From the NCBI GenBank assembly GCA_963921825.1, contig OY997596.1:33533932-33597931 (forward strand): a stretch of 64,000 nucleotides of DNA. Reading direction: 5' to 3'. The stretch is from Erodium maritimum. Taxonomy: Eukaryota; Streptophyta; Magnoliopsida; Geraniales; Geraniaceae. This document shows positions 31,085-43,447 of the stretch, piece by piece. The notes under the pieces are model-generated. The model was given only the letters and a program-made list of their open reading frames with translations, did not search any database and had not been told where the DNA came from. A program made the translations under genes and the position numbers. Each line of letters opens with the position of its first letter. The first letter of the stretch is position 1.

Positions 31085-32899
31085 CCAGGAATCAGGGTTG
31101 AAACCCTAAATTCCTCTCGCGCAGCCTCTCAGTCTCCTTTCCCCCTCACCCTCGTCTCTATCGCCGACCCCTCCCTCATCTTCTCCGATTCCCTCCCGAC
31201 GCCGTCCATCTCCATCACCGGCCATCTCCCCCAACCCTCCATCTCCTCTCATCTCTCTTCCTGTCAATAGCGCCGACAACCCCGACCTTCTCTCCCTCCT
31301 CTCCAGTTCACGTCCGCCGCCGCCGTTCCCGATCTCCGACCTCCTTTCCATCTCCGACCGCCATTACCGAGCTCGTCCCTCCGTCCAGCTCACGCGTAGT
31401 CGCCGCCACCTTCGTCCCGACCAGCTCCGGCCACGGACTCGACCTTCCCTCTTCTTCATCTCAAAACCGAGCCCTCGAGACCCTCTTTCCCTCGCATCGC
31501 CAGTGCTGCCTCCGTCACCATACTCGACCTTGAGCTTCCCCTCTCCGTCTAGCTCGTTCCCGACCACCTACACCAGCACGCTCATCAGATCCGGAACCCT
31601 CGTCGCGCCGTTCAGATCTAAGGCGTGGGAGAGCCGTCCACCGCCGCCGTGCACCGCCCAGCCGCCCTTCCCTCCACGTGAGGTTCGTGCCTGGGGGTTT
31701 AGTCGCCGGCGACGTCTTTGCCGGCGGCCGGTTTATTTTCCGTATCGTTCGTCTTTTTTTAGCTTCTGTGTTTTGTCCCGAGCAGTGGATTAGAGTAGGT
31801 TTTTGAAAACGACGAGAAGTGTTGTAACTCCAGAAAAGAAATAAAACGAGTTGAATTAAAAGTTGTTCTTTTTTTTGGTTTTGGATCTGGAAAATTGTGA
31901 AAACAGAGATCTCTTCGGGACAAATCGAGTTAGATCTGAACTGGTTGGAAACAAATCAATTGAAACTGAAAAGAAAATCCATTTGAAACGAAAAACAGTT
32001 TTAAAAGAAAAAGGAAAAGAAATCAGTTTTGAGATTAAGGGTTTAAAATCAATTTTGGGTTTAAAATAACGGTTTTGAGGCGAGGAATTTTGAGAAACAA
32101 ATTTGTTAGGAAAATGAACTAAAACGACGTTCGTTTTAAAAAGGAATTAAAAAGAACAATCAGATTTGATTTAAAAAGGACCTTGAACTGTTGAGCGTGG
32201 AACGAATAACCGGACTGTTGAAATATACTTAGGATGGGTTTAACAACGGAACGCTGAACCGGACCTCGGGTTTCGTGCATTGGAACCGTGCCTCGGAAAC
32301 AAGCACCGGTTTCGGTGCTCGGGTACTCAAACCCGATTCGCCGTGACCCCGCTTTTATCCCGCTCGAGTTTAAGGGACTACTGTCGGTTTTAAAACTGGT
32401 TTAATCGTGACCTTTAAATTAACCTGGGAACCGCCTCTAACTATGACTTTCGTGTTATCTTTAGCGTCCGGCTTCGATCGAAGTGAAGCCCGGAGGTAGC
32501 GAGCCAGAACGTCAGCAGCTAGGAAACGTAGCGGGTGTTCTTCGCCTTGAGGTAGGGAAAAGTAGCCGGATCTCGGCCCTGACTAGGGAAAGTTAACCGT
32601 AGAAATGCATGTGACACCGGGGTGTCTTGGGTTGAGTAGGTTTATTTTTTAAATATTAGAAAGGCATGTTGCGGGAACTTAGTAATTGTTGTAAAAGCTT
32701 GTGACACTTAGTAGTGTCGTAGGAGCAGAGAGCTTAGCGTAGTAGATTTACTGGAGGCATATGACCATGCCCGGAGGTTGTTTGTGAACTTATCGATATT
32801 AGGAGTACTGAAGGCATCTGACTATGCCCGGAGGTTGTTTGAGAAACTGTTGATATTAGGACTGTTGGAGGCTTTGGTTAAGCCGGAGGTTGTTTGATC

Positions 32900-33150
32900 T
32901 TTTGGTATTTGGATGGCCTTGAGAGCCCGTTTTATTATTGTTGAGTCTTGGGTGGCCTTGAGAGCCGTGTTAATTGTTGTTGAGTTGGGTGACCTTGAGA
33001 GCCGTGTTATTTATTGTTGAGTTTGGGTGGCCTTGAGAGCCCGTGTTATTTATTGTTGAGTTTGGGTGGCCATGAGAGCCCTTGTGTTTGTTGTTGAGTT
33101 TGGGTGGCCATGAGAGCCCGTGTGTTATTATTGGTGTCTTGGGGTTGTTG
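32900..33150 (+). repeat. Family-B minisatellite, gypsy-2 copy
   Basis: About five units of the gtttgggtggccttgagagcc type, shorter than the 57-bp units of gypsy-1. A second array of ggttacgagcattcttcggct units follows at 33330-33550. Confidence 0.8.
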
Positions 33151-34169
33151 AGCCCGTGAGTTAAGTGGTTGTGTTTTGGGAGGCCATGATGGCCCGTGGG
33201 GTTGTTGAACCCGAGTCTTGACTGTTGAGGTGTCTTGAGTGGCCTTGAGTGCCTGTTTGTTGAACTTGCTTGTGTTTGTGGGTGTGTTTTCCCGACCCGA
33301 CTGTGTGTCGGGGAGTGGTGTGGATTTTGGTAGGTTACGAGCATTCTTTGGCTGGCCTGACCAAACTCGAGCCTCGATAGGTTCTGAGCATTCTTCGGCT
33401 AGCCTGTTCCGTGTCCGGATCCCGAAAGGTTATGAGCATTCTTTGGCTAGCCTGATCCGTGACCGGGTCTTGGCAGGTTACGAGCATTCTTCGGCTGGCC
33501 TGACCGCATACGAGGCTCGGCAGGTTCTGAGCATTCTTCGGCTAGCCTGATCCGTGTTCGTGTCTTTGGGGAAGGTCGTCATTGTTTGTTGTGTCGGTTT
33601 TACTTTACGAGTTTGAGGTTGAGTCTGGTGAGGGATGTTACTGAGCAGCTGGTTTGCGATCCTTTGTGATCTTGTTTGGTGTGCGATCCTTTGTGATCTG
33701 GTTTGGTGTTGCGTAGTTTCTTTCGAGTCCTTGGGAGAGGTCGTGATCGTTGTGTCGGGTCTACTTTACGTGTCAAAGTGTTGAGTTGGTCAAGGAAGGT
33801 AACAGTGGGTGTATGTTCAGTCAGAGTCCTTGGGTTGGGGACAGTGTCCCCCGGTGTTGACTTTATTATTGGTGTTACCGGCATTGTCTGCTAATTATGT
33901 CGTAGTCAGTCCGTTATCCGTGGTGGTGAGCGAACGCTCACCCCTAGCTGCTTTTCCTACAGGTACTGATCACAGGACGGACTAGGTGAGCTCTCGAAGC
34001 TTGTGGAGCTCGCAGCGGAGTCCGGGTTGTTTTTGAGTCTAGTGACAGATACCTATTTTTGTCCACTTGTTGGAACGCGTTTAAATTGTAATTATTATTT
34101 TATTTTATTGAAAAATTGGTGTTTTTACAGTGATTTAATGAAAACAGGTTTCAAGTATCGTATCTTTTC

Positions 34170-35443
34170 AAATATCCACCTTTTTCTTGAACTTTCATTG
34201 GTCCGCATACATCACTATGTATGAGTCCCAAAAGTTCACTGGCTCTTTCTCCTGTTCCATTAAAAGGAGATTTTGTCATTTTTCCAATGAGACAAGATTC
34301 ACAAGTAAGGTATGATTCATAATCATATAGCCCAAGACACCCCGTCTTATGCAACTTGTTTATTCTTTTCTCACCGATATGACCAAGCCTACAGTGCCAT
34401 AGGTAACTTTGATTTATTTGATTATTTCTCTTCCTCTTTCGGCCAGAAATAGTCATAGCAGGACAAGTAACTAATTCAGGTAAGACATAAAGACTATATT
34501 GTTTGTAAACATTGACATATAATTCATCACCATGAAATATAGAACAATGATTACCACGAATAACCAAACGAAATCCATGTTCAACCAAATATGAAACATA
34601 AATTATGTTTGAAAGAAACGTAGGAATGTAATAACAATCCTCTAACAATAAAGTCTTTCCAGTAGGCATTACAAGAGTCATAGTCCCTACAGCTAGGGCA
34701 GCAACACTTGCTTTATTTCCAACTTGTATGTTGACCTCTCCTTTCTTCAACACCCTATTGATTTTTAGCCCCTGCAACATATTGCAGATGTTAAAACCAC
34801 TTCCGGTATCCAATACCCATTTCGAAGCATCAATAGATTTCAAAGTAATCATGAAAACGTTTTTTATTAATGCCTTACCTTGTCTCTTGTCCTTCAGAGT
34901 AGCCAAATACTCTTGACAATTCCTCCTCCAATGTCCTTTCTTCTTGCAGAAGAAACATTCAGCATCCTCCTGACCATTGCTCAACTTCATTTTCTTGAAT
35001 TTGTTCAAAACATAATTCTTTGGCCCAAGTGGATTTTTCTTAGATTTCCTCACATTTTTCCACTTGCCCTTAGAAGAGCTACCGATCAGATTCACAGATC
35101 CCGACACTTTCACCTTCCCAGATGTGATTTGATTCTCAAAATCGATCAACAAATTGAGCAATTCATGAAGATCACAATCCATCTTGTTCATGTTATAATT
35201 AACAATGAACGGTGAAAAAGTGTCATCAAGAGATTGCAAGATCAAATCCTGCGATAACTCCTTACCAAGTGTGCAGCCTTGCTTCTCAAGCCGTTCTACA
35301 AGATCAATCATCTTTAGAGCATGGGTGCGAACTGGTTCCTTGGGTTTCAGTTCAAATTTGAACAAGGACTTAGATATCTGATATCTTGCAGTCCTACTCT
35401 GAGACCCATACATCTTCTTAAGATGCTCTATGATCTATGGTGG
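34170..35443 (-). pseudogene. copia-3 gag, protease and pre-integrase segment
   Basis: The 34151-35413 frame (420 aa) shows the copia Gag domain (LVERLEKQGCTLGKELSQDL, LQSLDDTFSPFIVNYNMNK), a CCHC knuckle (CFFCKKKGHWRRNC), protease (WVLDTGSGFNIC), and the pre-integrase block (LWHCRLGHIGEKRINKLHK, CESCLIGKMTKSPF). The integrase core is not seen. Gag packages element RNA and protease matures it. Orientation and order fit the pol part at 21238-23262. The last bases at its left run into the gypsy-2 LTR. Well preserved but part of a broken element. Confidence 0.88.
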
Positions 35444-35740
35444 ATTCATGACTGATCTTGATAGAAAACCCTTGAAAAAAGAATAATATTGGCGCAAGTT
35501 TGAAGCCAATCGGAGTTCAAACGAAGCGGGAAAAATTAAATTAGTGAATTGGTAAAAAAAATAATATGATAGTTTTACTAAAAAGCTCATACCACTTATT
35601 AAAAAGTGTTGTGTTTTTGCAGTCAACAACTCAATTTCATCTCATCCATTTATTTTTAAAATGAATGGCTTGGATGAATTTTCATAGTTACTATATTAAG
35701 AGGTAGTTTCTATTTGATTTCTCCTCGTAACTCTACTACT
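35434..35740 (+). repeat. One arm of the long-inverted-repeat element family
   Basis: Matches the right arm of the element at 49834-54319 (attggcgcaagtttgaagcc, agttcaaacgaagcggg, and the outer end tttctatttgatttctc). Its partner arm was not found; copia-3 gag lies directly at its inner edge. Confidence 0.6.
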
Positions 35741-35893
35741 ATTATTTTTTTATAAGAGATTTGTATTATCTTTGGTACCAATGGTACCTAAAAGAGGTGA
35801 GCATCTTTAGAGGATCAAGCTAAGAATAATTACAATAAAAAATTTACATATGCCAAACATATTAAGAAATTAAAGGAAACAGTGTGCCGGACT

Positions 35894-36238
35894 TCACTGC
35901 CACCAAACGAAACAATTTCCCTTCTTTAAGAGAGTTGTTGCTCGAACCAAACCGAAGGAATGCTGCTGAATCAGCAAAAATAACTCAGCTACTGATTGAT
36001 TCGAGCCATTAAAAACCTTTCCATTATTGCAAATACATAAATTACAAACAATAGGATATGCAATTTTCACCCGATTCCAACACTGTAGAAAGTCTTTATT
36101 GTTAGGGTATGAGAAAATGCAATTTCTATGATCGTCCTCTACAAGAATAGAATTAACATGTCCTTCACAAAAGATTAGATTACCAAAAGAATCATTATAT
36201 TGTACAATGACATCCCACATATTTTTCCTTTCTATCAT
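35894..36238 (-). CDS. Unrecognised ORF, 114 aa
   Basis: Starts MIERKNMWDVIVQYNDSFGN, contains a cysteine-rich middle (PIVCNLCICNNGKVF) and ends WWQ. Composition looks protein-like, not repetitive. The spacing of aromatic residues faintly recalls F-box-associated beta-propeller proteins, but I cannot support that. It could be the last exon of a degraded host gene or part of an element. Confidence 0.3.
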   Translation of the reverse strand: MIERKNMWDVIVQYNDSFGNLIFCEGHVNSILVEDDHRNCIFSYPNNKDFLQCWNRVKIAYPIVCNLCICNNGKVFNGSNQSVAELFLLIQQHSFGLVRATTLLKKGNCFVWWQ

Positions 36239-36430
36239 AGTCGAGGGTCCTTAAACGTTAAATAACACCACCACCTTCTGATCAACTCTGAAGCGACCAA
36301 AGAAAATAATGTAGTTGGAATTTGAAGTAATAGAAATTAAAGGACAATTCAGGCCTCCCGACGCTGAAAGGACTTACACCAAATTCCTATCTCCGAAGAA
36401 CGATGAAACAAAAAATAGCGATGAAAGAAA

Positions 36431-39400
36431 TTGACACTAGTGTTTATACTAGTTCACTCCCAATGTAGGAGCTACATCCAGTTGTCGCATGTAAAGCTTT
36501 TCACTATAATCTCCATTGGATTACACACTCTGGTATTTCTCTTTTCTACCTCTCACGCACAATATTGTATTTTTTTTCACTCGTGCTACACACCACACAC
36601 GACTATAGTTGATGTAGTTACAACTGAGGGGTTCAACCTCTATTTATACTATTCTAGCGAAGAGATCACTACGATCTTGATTAACAACAAAGAGATTCTA
36701 TCTGTATGCCCCTTCTACCTCTATCTTTATCTTGGATCCTCTTTATTACTATCTTGGATAGCTCTTAGCCTTATCTTGGATACTTTTTATCCTTATCCCA
36801 TGAGGCCCATTAGGCTTCACAACCCAACAAGCTCCCACTTGAAGGCTAATCTCGATCACCTGTCTTCAAGCATTTACAAGCGCTGACTCGGCTCTTCACT
36901 CAACTAAGCCCACTGAAGTTGCAGACAACTTCAACTTCTCATTTGGCACGACTTTCATAAACATATCCGCACGATTCTCATTTCCTGCAATCTTCTTGAA
37001 AACTAGGATCTCATTCTCCAAAGCCTCTCTAATGTAGAGGTAACGAACCTATATATGCTTCGTTCGAGCATGGTACGCCGAGTTCTTCGCAACTAGAAAG
37101 AGCAACAATATTTTGCAACCTTGAAACCCAACTGATTGTGGTACCTCCGAATGTGTAGACATAACCGGACATACTTTTTCTACTATCGATGTCACCACCG
37201 TATTCTGTGTCAACGAACCCTTAAGTCCTAAATCAGACTTCCGGAAGCACAATGTCGTACTTGAGCTTCTTTTAAGGTACCTGAAAATCCACTTCACGAC
37301 TTCCCAATATTGTTTGCTTGGATCACTCATAAATCGTCTCACAACTCCCACTACATGTGCAATGTCTGGTTTCATGCATACCATCGCGTACATAAGACTT
37401 CTGATAGCCAAAGCATGAGAAATCTTATCCATGTACTCTATATCCTTTTCTATCATGGGCGAATCGCCTTTAGAAAACCGAAAGTGATTACCTAGGGGAG
37501 TTCCAACAGACTTGGCATCGTCCATGTTGAACCTTTTTATGACCTTCTTCACATAATCTTCTTGTGACTATTTCAGCCCTTCTTTGCTCCATGTAATCCT
37601 CATCCCAAGGATTTTCTTAGCAGTCCCGAGATCCTTCATCTCAAACTCCTTTGATAACCTCTTCTTCAACTTCTCAGTCTCTGTAAGATCTATTCCTACT
37701 GTTAATATATCATCAACATGAAGCAACAATATCAAGTACAAATTCCCATGTCTCTTGAAGTAGTAGCAATGATCTACCTCACACCTCATGAACTCGACTT
37801 TTTTCGTGAAGCTTTCGAACTTCTTATACCACTGCCTTGGAGCTTGCTTTAAACCATACAAACTCTTTTGGATCTTGCACACCTTATTCTCATTGCCTTT
37901 GACCTTGAAACCCTCCAGTTGTCTCATGTAGATCTTTTCTTCTAACTCACTGTGAAGGAAAGCAATCTTTACGTCCATATGTTGAAGGTGTAGATCTTCT
38001 TTTGCCACTAGGCCAAGAACTGTACGAATAGTCACAGCTTAACAACTGGGGAGAAAATCTCGGTGTAGTCGATGCCTTCCTTCTACTAAAGCCCTTGACA
38101 ACCAACCACGATTTCTAGCGCTTGCTTCCATCGTCCCCTTCTTTAATCTAGTAGACCCACTTGTTTTGCAACTATTTCTTGTCAATCGGAAGCTCAACTA
38201 GCTTTATTGTTCAGTTTGACAACATTGACTCCATCCCATCCTTCATTTCCAGCTCCCACTTGCTCGATTCCTCAATATTATTTATTTCATCAAAGAATGT
38301 AGGCTCTCCTTTGTCGGTAAGCAAGATGAAGTTTTGCGACGTCGAGAACCTTTGCGTCATACTTCTTGTCTGAGAAGATTAGCGTACGATGGTAGTCAAC
38401 GTTTGTTCTTCAACTTCTAGGTCGCTATCTTGTTGAATTTATTCGTGAACTTCTTGTTCATCTTCTTCTAACATATCCCGCTCTTGTTGTGTGTAGGAAT
38501 CTCTCTCAAGTCAACCATTATTGATTTTCCGTTCTTGGACTCTCGGCTCTCTAGAGTTTGTTGCAGCTTGTCTTTGTAGAGAACATGTTCATTAAAGATG
38601 ACATCCTTGCTTTTGATGTTCTTCGATTTTGATTGTCCCTGAAATGATAACCAAACTCGCAATCACCATAGCCTATAAAATAACACTTCTTAGATTGCAT
38701 CAAGTTTTCTCATAGAAGTAGCATCAATACGAACATAAGACAAGCAACCAAATACTTTCCGAAAAGACTAATTTACCTCTTTTCCTATCCACGCCTCTTT
38801 TGGAATTCTGAAATTAAAAGTAACAGATGGTCCTCGATTGATCAGATACACCGCGACGTTGACTGCATCATCCCCAAACGTCTTCCGTAGCCCGGAGTGT
38901 AGTCTCATGCTTCTTGCACTCTCGTTTGAAGTCCAATTCATCCTTTCCGCTACTCTATTTTGCTGAGGTGTTTTTGTAATGGTTTTTACCATCTTTATCC
39001 CGTTATGAGCATATTATTTCCTTAAAGAACTGTCGATGTATTCTCCACCATTATTAGACTTTAAACTCTGTAACTTTAAGTTTGTCTCGTTCTCAACCAA
39101 AGCTTTCTAGGTTTTGAAAACATTGAACACATCAAACTTGTGTTTCATGAAGTACACCCCTCAAAAGGAAGCTACCAGGGCTGGTTCCCATACATCAGTG
39201 TGAACCAATTCTAATTTCTCTGTCTTCATATACCTTCCTCCACTTGAGAAACTCACTCTCTGTTGTTTCCCAAACGTACCTCTCTCGTCAATGTGTCAAA
39301 GTCGTTGTTGCCACAACTCAGTCTTCTGGGCATAGTCGACAACGATTGCTGAATCGGGGCAGCTTGTCGTCGTGTAAAGGGTACTGGTTTGATGACCACG

Positions 39401-39455
39401 ATCAACCACCATCGGTTTCTCGTTATCGAAGCCCTAAAGTTTTCCACTTTCCACT
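36431..39455 (-). mobile_element. copia-4: Ty1/copia element, incomplete
   Basis: On the plus strand an LTR-like end cacaacccaaca (to 36829) is followed by agctcccacttg, the usual 3' LTR and polypurine junction in reverse. Pol remnants follow up to 39447. The outer LTR limit near 36431 is a guess. At 39456 the element meets a plus-strand LTR of family A and does not resume. Its wording differs from copia-1 and copia-3, so it is another family. Broken with many breaks; the oldest-looking copia here. Confidence 0.78.
37049..39447 (-). pseudogene. copia-4 pol remnants
   Basis: Minus-strand fragments in order: 39253-39447 pre-integrase/integrase side, 38768-38992 integrase (TPQQNRVAERMN, VYLINRGPS), 38468-38662 linker with the block for the integrase C-terminus, 37568-38035 reverse transcriptase (MDVKIAFLHSELEEKIYM, SLYGLKQAPRQWYKKF, LLHVDDIL) and 37049-37552 the reverse transcriptase end with the SDPSKQYWEVVKWIFRYLK block before RNase H. 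The order is that of Ty1/copia (integrase before reverse transcriptase). Confidence 0.85.
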
Positions 39456-41132
39456 TGTTAGTCTTAGTTCCTGTAGTTCAATCCTAAATTTCCAAATGTA
39501 TATATCATTGTTAGCAATAAAATTAAAGCGTCTTTATATTACTTATGTCTTGGAGTAATATATAGATTTGTGCTCTGATCTATACCCACAATGCAAATAT
39601 AACCATAGATCGAGATAGATCACACTCGATGGGTCTCTATTCAACAAAGCTTTACTAGAAGCGACTAGTATGAAAGATGGCTCTTTATGGCTTACGTTAT
39701 GGTAGTCATTGGAATGGGATTCCGGAGTCTGATCATAGATATCATGTGAGACATGATATTGGACGACCCGACATGAATGTGTCATAGATCAAGTCATGAA
39801 CATATTCGTTGTCGTAGCTTGTCATGTATCCTTAGACCAAGGAGTCTTTGTGATCGTTATGTTGTAAACAACTGAGTTTGACCTGAGCCTAACGTTGTCC
39901 ATAACAGGGCTTCCATAACGGCTAGGATTGGCTTGGGGACGGACTGCATGAGTGACACGAAAGATGGCTAAAGGATTTATCCCTCATACTACGGTATGGG
40001 AAATATATCGGTTCTCGGCCGCTTGATCGTGAGTGACTGAAAGAATAACATGGCCATGCACATGATACTGGGTATCATATATTCAGTCACCTCACATATC
40101 AAGGAACAATGGTTGTGAATAATAAGGATGACGGCTCTATGTCTTATGTCAATCAAGATATCGGAGATAAAAGGATAATGACAGGGACGATGGAAAGGTT
40201 AGAATCGATATGGTCGATTCGTTATGTAGTGTCAGGCAATACTAAAGTCTCGTTAGTTTCCACTTAAATAGGATCAAGTAAAATGGGATTTTACGTTGAT
40301 ATATTGACATGCATAAACCTAAGGGTCACACCGGAGGATGAAACTCGTTGACACATTTATGGAGAATGGCCAAAACGGAGTTGTCTCGGGACATGACCAA
40401 AACTGGGTTTTGGGTCATGTGCCCGTAAGTGAATAGGAATTTACGGATCGAGACAAGGCTTGGAGTCTTGGGTTTGATCACATCGGATAATGTTGGACAT
40501 TTTCGGTATGAAAGGTTTGGAGGCGATGAGCACGTCACGGGACCTCGTTGGGAATGGTCACAGACCATGTTACAAGAGGCCCATGCAACCATGACCTATG
40601 GAACTAATTAATCAAGTCTTGATTAATTAGTACTAAGTAAGCAAGACAATGATTAAGGTGTTGGTGATTCACCACCTAACCCCATCTTGTCTAGCCATAC
40701 TTTGTCCTATTTATACCTTACTTGTCACCATACTTGTCTCATGCTTTTAGTTTGACAAGTTGATGGAGTTTTTTATGTTTAAGTCATCTTTTTTCAACAT
40801 AACAAACACAAGACAAGAATAGGAAACACAACTTCTCCCTCATCTCCCTTGCAATTTCGGCCAAGGCAAGCTCCCACCTCCATTTTTGTGTTCTTGAGTC
40901 CTCAAAGAGAAGAACTACGTGGCTTTGATTCTCATGTGGATACGTAGGCATCTTGGAGACTCAAGCCAATCATTCGTTACCCGGTGTTCTTGTTTTGGTA
41001 AGAAATAGTGCTGAATTTTTCTCTTGTGAATCCATTCTTTGTTAGTTGTTTCATGGTTTTAATCGTATCTTGGTTTTCATTGATTTTCCGTTTCGAGTTG
41101 GTTCATCTCCAACCCTACCTCGAGACCCAACA
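39456..41132 (+). repeat. LTR family A, plus orientation, without interior
   Basis: Starts tgttagtcttag and ends gagacccaaca, 1677 bp, the reverse of the copies at 3308, 23263 and 25874. Neither a purine tract on its left nor a primer-binding site on its right is present, so it is a solo LTR or a recombination product. The 5 bases before it (ccact) and after it (gttgt) do not match. It is more diverged than the other family-A copies. Confidence 0.85.
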
Positions 41133-42080
41133 GTTGTGAATGTCCGGCAGAGGATGACTGGGATGATATACGGGTGTCACTGTTTCCGGGCACGTGTTGT
41201 TGCCATGGTGGGTAATCGGGGGTACCTTTAGTAGGTGGTTACCTGGTTGTATTGAGGTGAAACCGGGTAGTTTGAATAGGGAATTGGTTGTATTGAGGTG
41301 TAAATGGGTAGTTTTGTCCATGGTGGAATTGACCTAGACCGGGGTTGAATGGGTTGGGACCGGTGTTGACTTGACCTGGACCTGTTATATCGGGTGCATA
41401 TATAAATTACAAAAATAAATTGCAAAAAAAATTACAATTTTTTATAAAAAAAAAGTACAAAAAAGGAGAGTTTGAAAGTACCTGAACTGGAACCCCGGTT
41501 GCATATATGGGGAGAAAGTGGAGTTCTAACAAGGTTGCGTCAAGATGTCACGGATGCTGCCTAGGCCCTTGGGGGACAAATGGAAATCGTCTGCCCTATA
41601 TTGTTCTACATTTGATGAATGCAAATGCTGAGTTTCGTTGTCAGACATTTTTCGCTAGGCTTTCGAGAGAGAGGATGTTGGGTATTGGAGAGTGAAATTG
41701 GAGAAATATTAGGGAGAAGTTGTAGAACTTTTGGTGGTTTAGGAATGCGGTTGGGGGTATTTATAGGGTTGAAAATTAAGATTTAAATGCATTAAAATAT
41801 TAAAATATAAACATATTATCGTTAATTTCAATCTAATTTTTTTCTCCATAATGCCACGTGTTGACGTGAGATTGGGTGGCCGAGCGATTCGGTTCGCACG
41901 ACCCGCAGTCAGATCCCGGAGCGCGAGTCGCGTCGTAGATCGAACCACGATTTAGCGATTCGCGGGTCGCATAATCGACGCCCCATAGGGCACCAACCCG
42001 CGAACCTCTAAATTCCGATTTGGTTCGCGATATGGGTCGATGGGTTGTACATGCTCTTGTAACTCTATTCATATACCAAC
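41133..42080. other. Unassigned sequence, partly GC-rich
   Basis: 41220-41310 holds short repeats of ggttgtattgaggtg. 41840-42040 is GC-rich with repeated gattcgcgggtcgc-like words, as in subterminal parts of some plant DNA transposons. No gene is recognised. Confidence 0.35.
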
Positions 42081-43447
42081 GATCGAAAAAAAAATCTCTT
42101 CCCTTGTCGAGCTCTATCCACAAATCCACAGGAGAGAAGCCTCACCACTCTCTTTCAATAATATAGGCTGATAAGATATATCCATAAAGATTTTCCGGCG
42201 AGGCTCAGAACGGTGCCCTGGACGAGGACCATAGTATTGGATTTTCTGACAAGGGAAAAGAAATGGGGTAACAATGTTTCTCAATTATGTTTGAGCTCTG
42301 TTTCTACTTTCCTAACTACAACTTATCTTTCGTGATAATTCCAAACTGTAAACTATTCGGTTTTTACACGGAGTAGCGAATACCATCTATTTTAACGGTG
42401 TCGTTATCCTTTTCAACACATGATGGTCACGTGCAAACTAACATTTTATTATATGCTTTCTCTCTTTTGTTTGGCTTAAAAGTTGAACCTGACTTCTTTT
42501 TAGTATGAGCTGAGCTCGTACATAAATAAGGAAAAGAGATAGTTCAGTGAAGGATAGAAGGCGTTCAAGGAGAGAAGAAGCAGTATGACCATTAATTTGA
42601 TGATATACCACCCATAAACCATCCTATACTTTTATTTGTTTTCTTTTTTGTTTGCAGTCTAAAGAGACAAAAAGCTCAAAGTCCAAGTTTCAAAACCCTA
42701 AGTTCTTATTTGTGGATTTGTGAGCAAGATGTGTGTATTGTAGATGGGTTTTAATTGTTGTTTCTATTCATATTGATTTGGGTTTGGAAAATCAGATTCC
42801 TAAAGCTTAAAACTTTGTGGGTTAGGGAGAACTTATTCTCAATCGAGGAATTGAGTATTGTTTTATATATCCTATCATGTTTGGGTGTTTTCTTTTTGCA
42901 ATATGATTTGGGTTTTGAGTCAACACGAAACCTTTATTGCTTACCAATTTCAGAATTATGTTTGGTTCTTGAGCAAAAGGTGTGTCTCCAATTGAATTTT
43001 GACGACGGAGAAGAGATGAGCTCGAAGGGAGAAGAGATGAATTTTCAACCCTATACCGTACCTCAATGGTTTAATGCAATGACATTTTTTTTAAATGTAA
43101 GTTGGATTGGAGGACATTTTTGACATTCTGCACAAAAAAACAAACAACAATGTTAATTCAAACAAAATTTGTTAGTCCGTGTAAAAATGCCAAAGTTCGT
43201 GTAAAGAGGAAACGAAGCTAAAACATAATTGGAAAGCAGGGTTTCCCCAAAAGAGAGTATCAATTTAGGCATTTATATCTTCCAATTGTTTCCTTCAAGG
43301 GTCATGTTTAGCTTTGAACCCTATGATTTGCAGAAGGTCCACTTCTTCACCGCCTCTTGTTTTGCTTTATGGGCTTTTGCAAGTCCAATACTATTATGAT
43401 CAACGAAAACTTTAGATTTTTTTGGTGCTATAAGGTAATATCATTTT
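42081..43447. other. AT-rich host-like sequence, no gene assigned
   Basis: A leader-like region followed by an ORF of 122 aa (42755-43123, plus) that starts MLFLFILIWVWKIRFLKL and has no recognisable domain; its first part is hydrophobic. The sequence stops at the 9-bp target duplication of the Mutator-like element and resumes at 49552. Confidence 0.3.

Larger units (their letters stand above)
27352..34168 (+). mobile_element. gypsy-2: second Tekay/Del-like gypsy element
   Basis: Order: end of the 5' LTR (27352-27971), primer-binding site (27975-27986), leader, protease remnant, integrase end, chromodomain-like end, purine tract (about 30751-30765) and 3' LTR (30766-34168). The interior is only about 2.8 kb and shares its unusual joined layout with gypsy-1. 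The two copies of the LTR end differ by about 2-3 percent by eye, so it is fairly young. Both outer edges are incomplete: the left touches copia-2 and the right touches copia-3. Broken, with many breaks in pol. Confidence 0.85.
30766..34168 (+). repeat. 3' LTR of gypsy-2 (family B variant)
   Basis: Starts tgtgaagaccgctccgg. From about 32545 onward it follows other family-B LTRs (aggtagggaaaagtagccgg, then array, then hairpin at 33925-33942). The first 1.7 kb (30790-32500) does not resemble the other family-B LTRs and holds its own TATA box and a pyrimidine-rich region. Frames at 31106-31793 are shadows of this low-complexity stretch. The last few dozen bases of the LTR are absent. Confidence 0.82.

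Noticed and set aside
31106-31793. Serine/proline-rich frames that look like a host first exon
   Set aside because: They sit just downstream of the LTR TATA box in a pyrimidine-rich transcript leader, on both strands, with no domain.
36431-36886. 151-aa plus-strand frame as a gene
   Set aside because: It overlaps the copia-4 LTR and its purine-tract junction and is antisense to the element.
42755-43123. 122-aa ORF with hydrophobic start as a membrane protein gene
   Set aside because: Composition is simply AT-rich, there is no domain or supporting context, and no signal beyond chance length.
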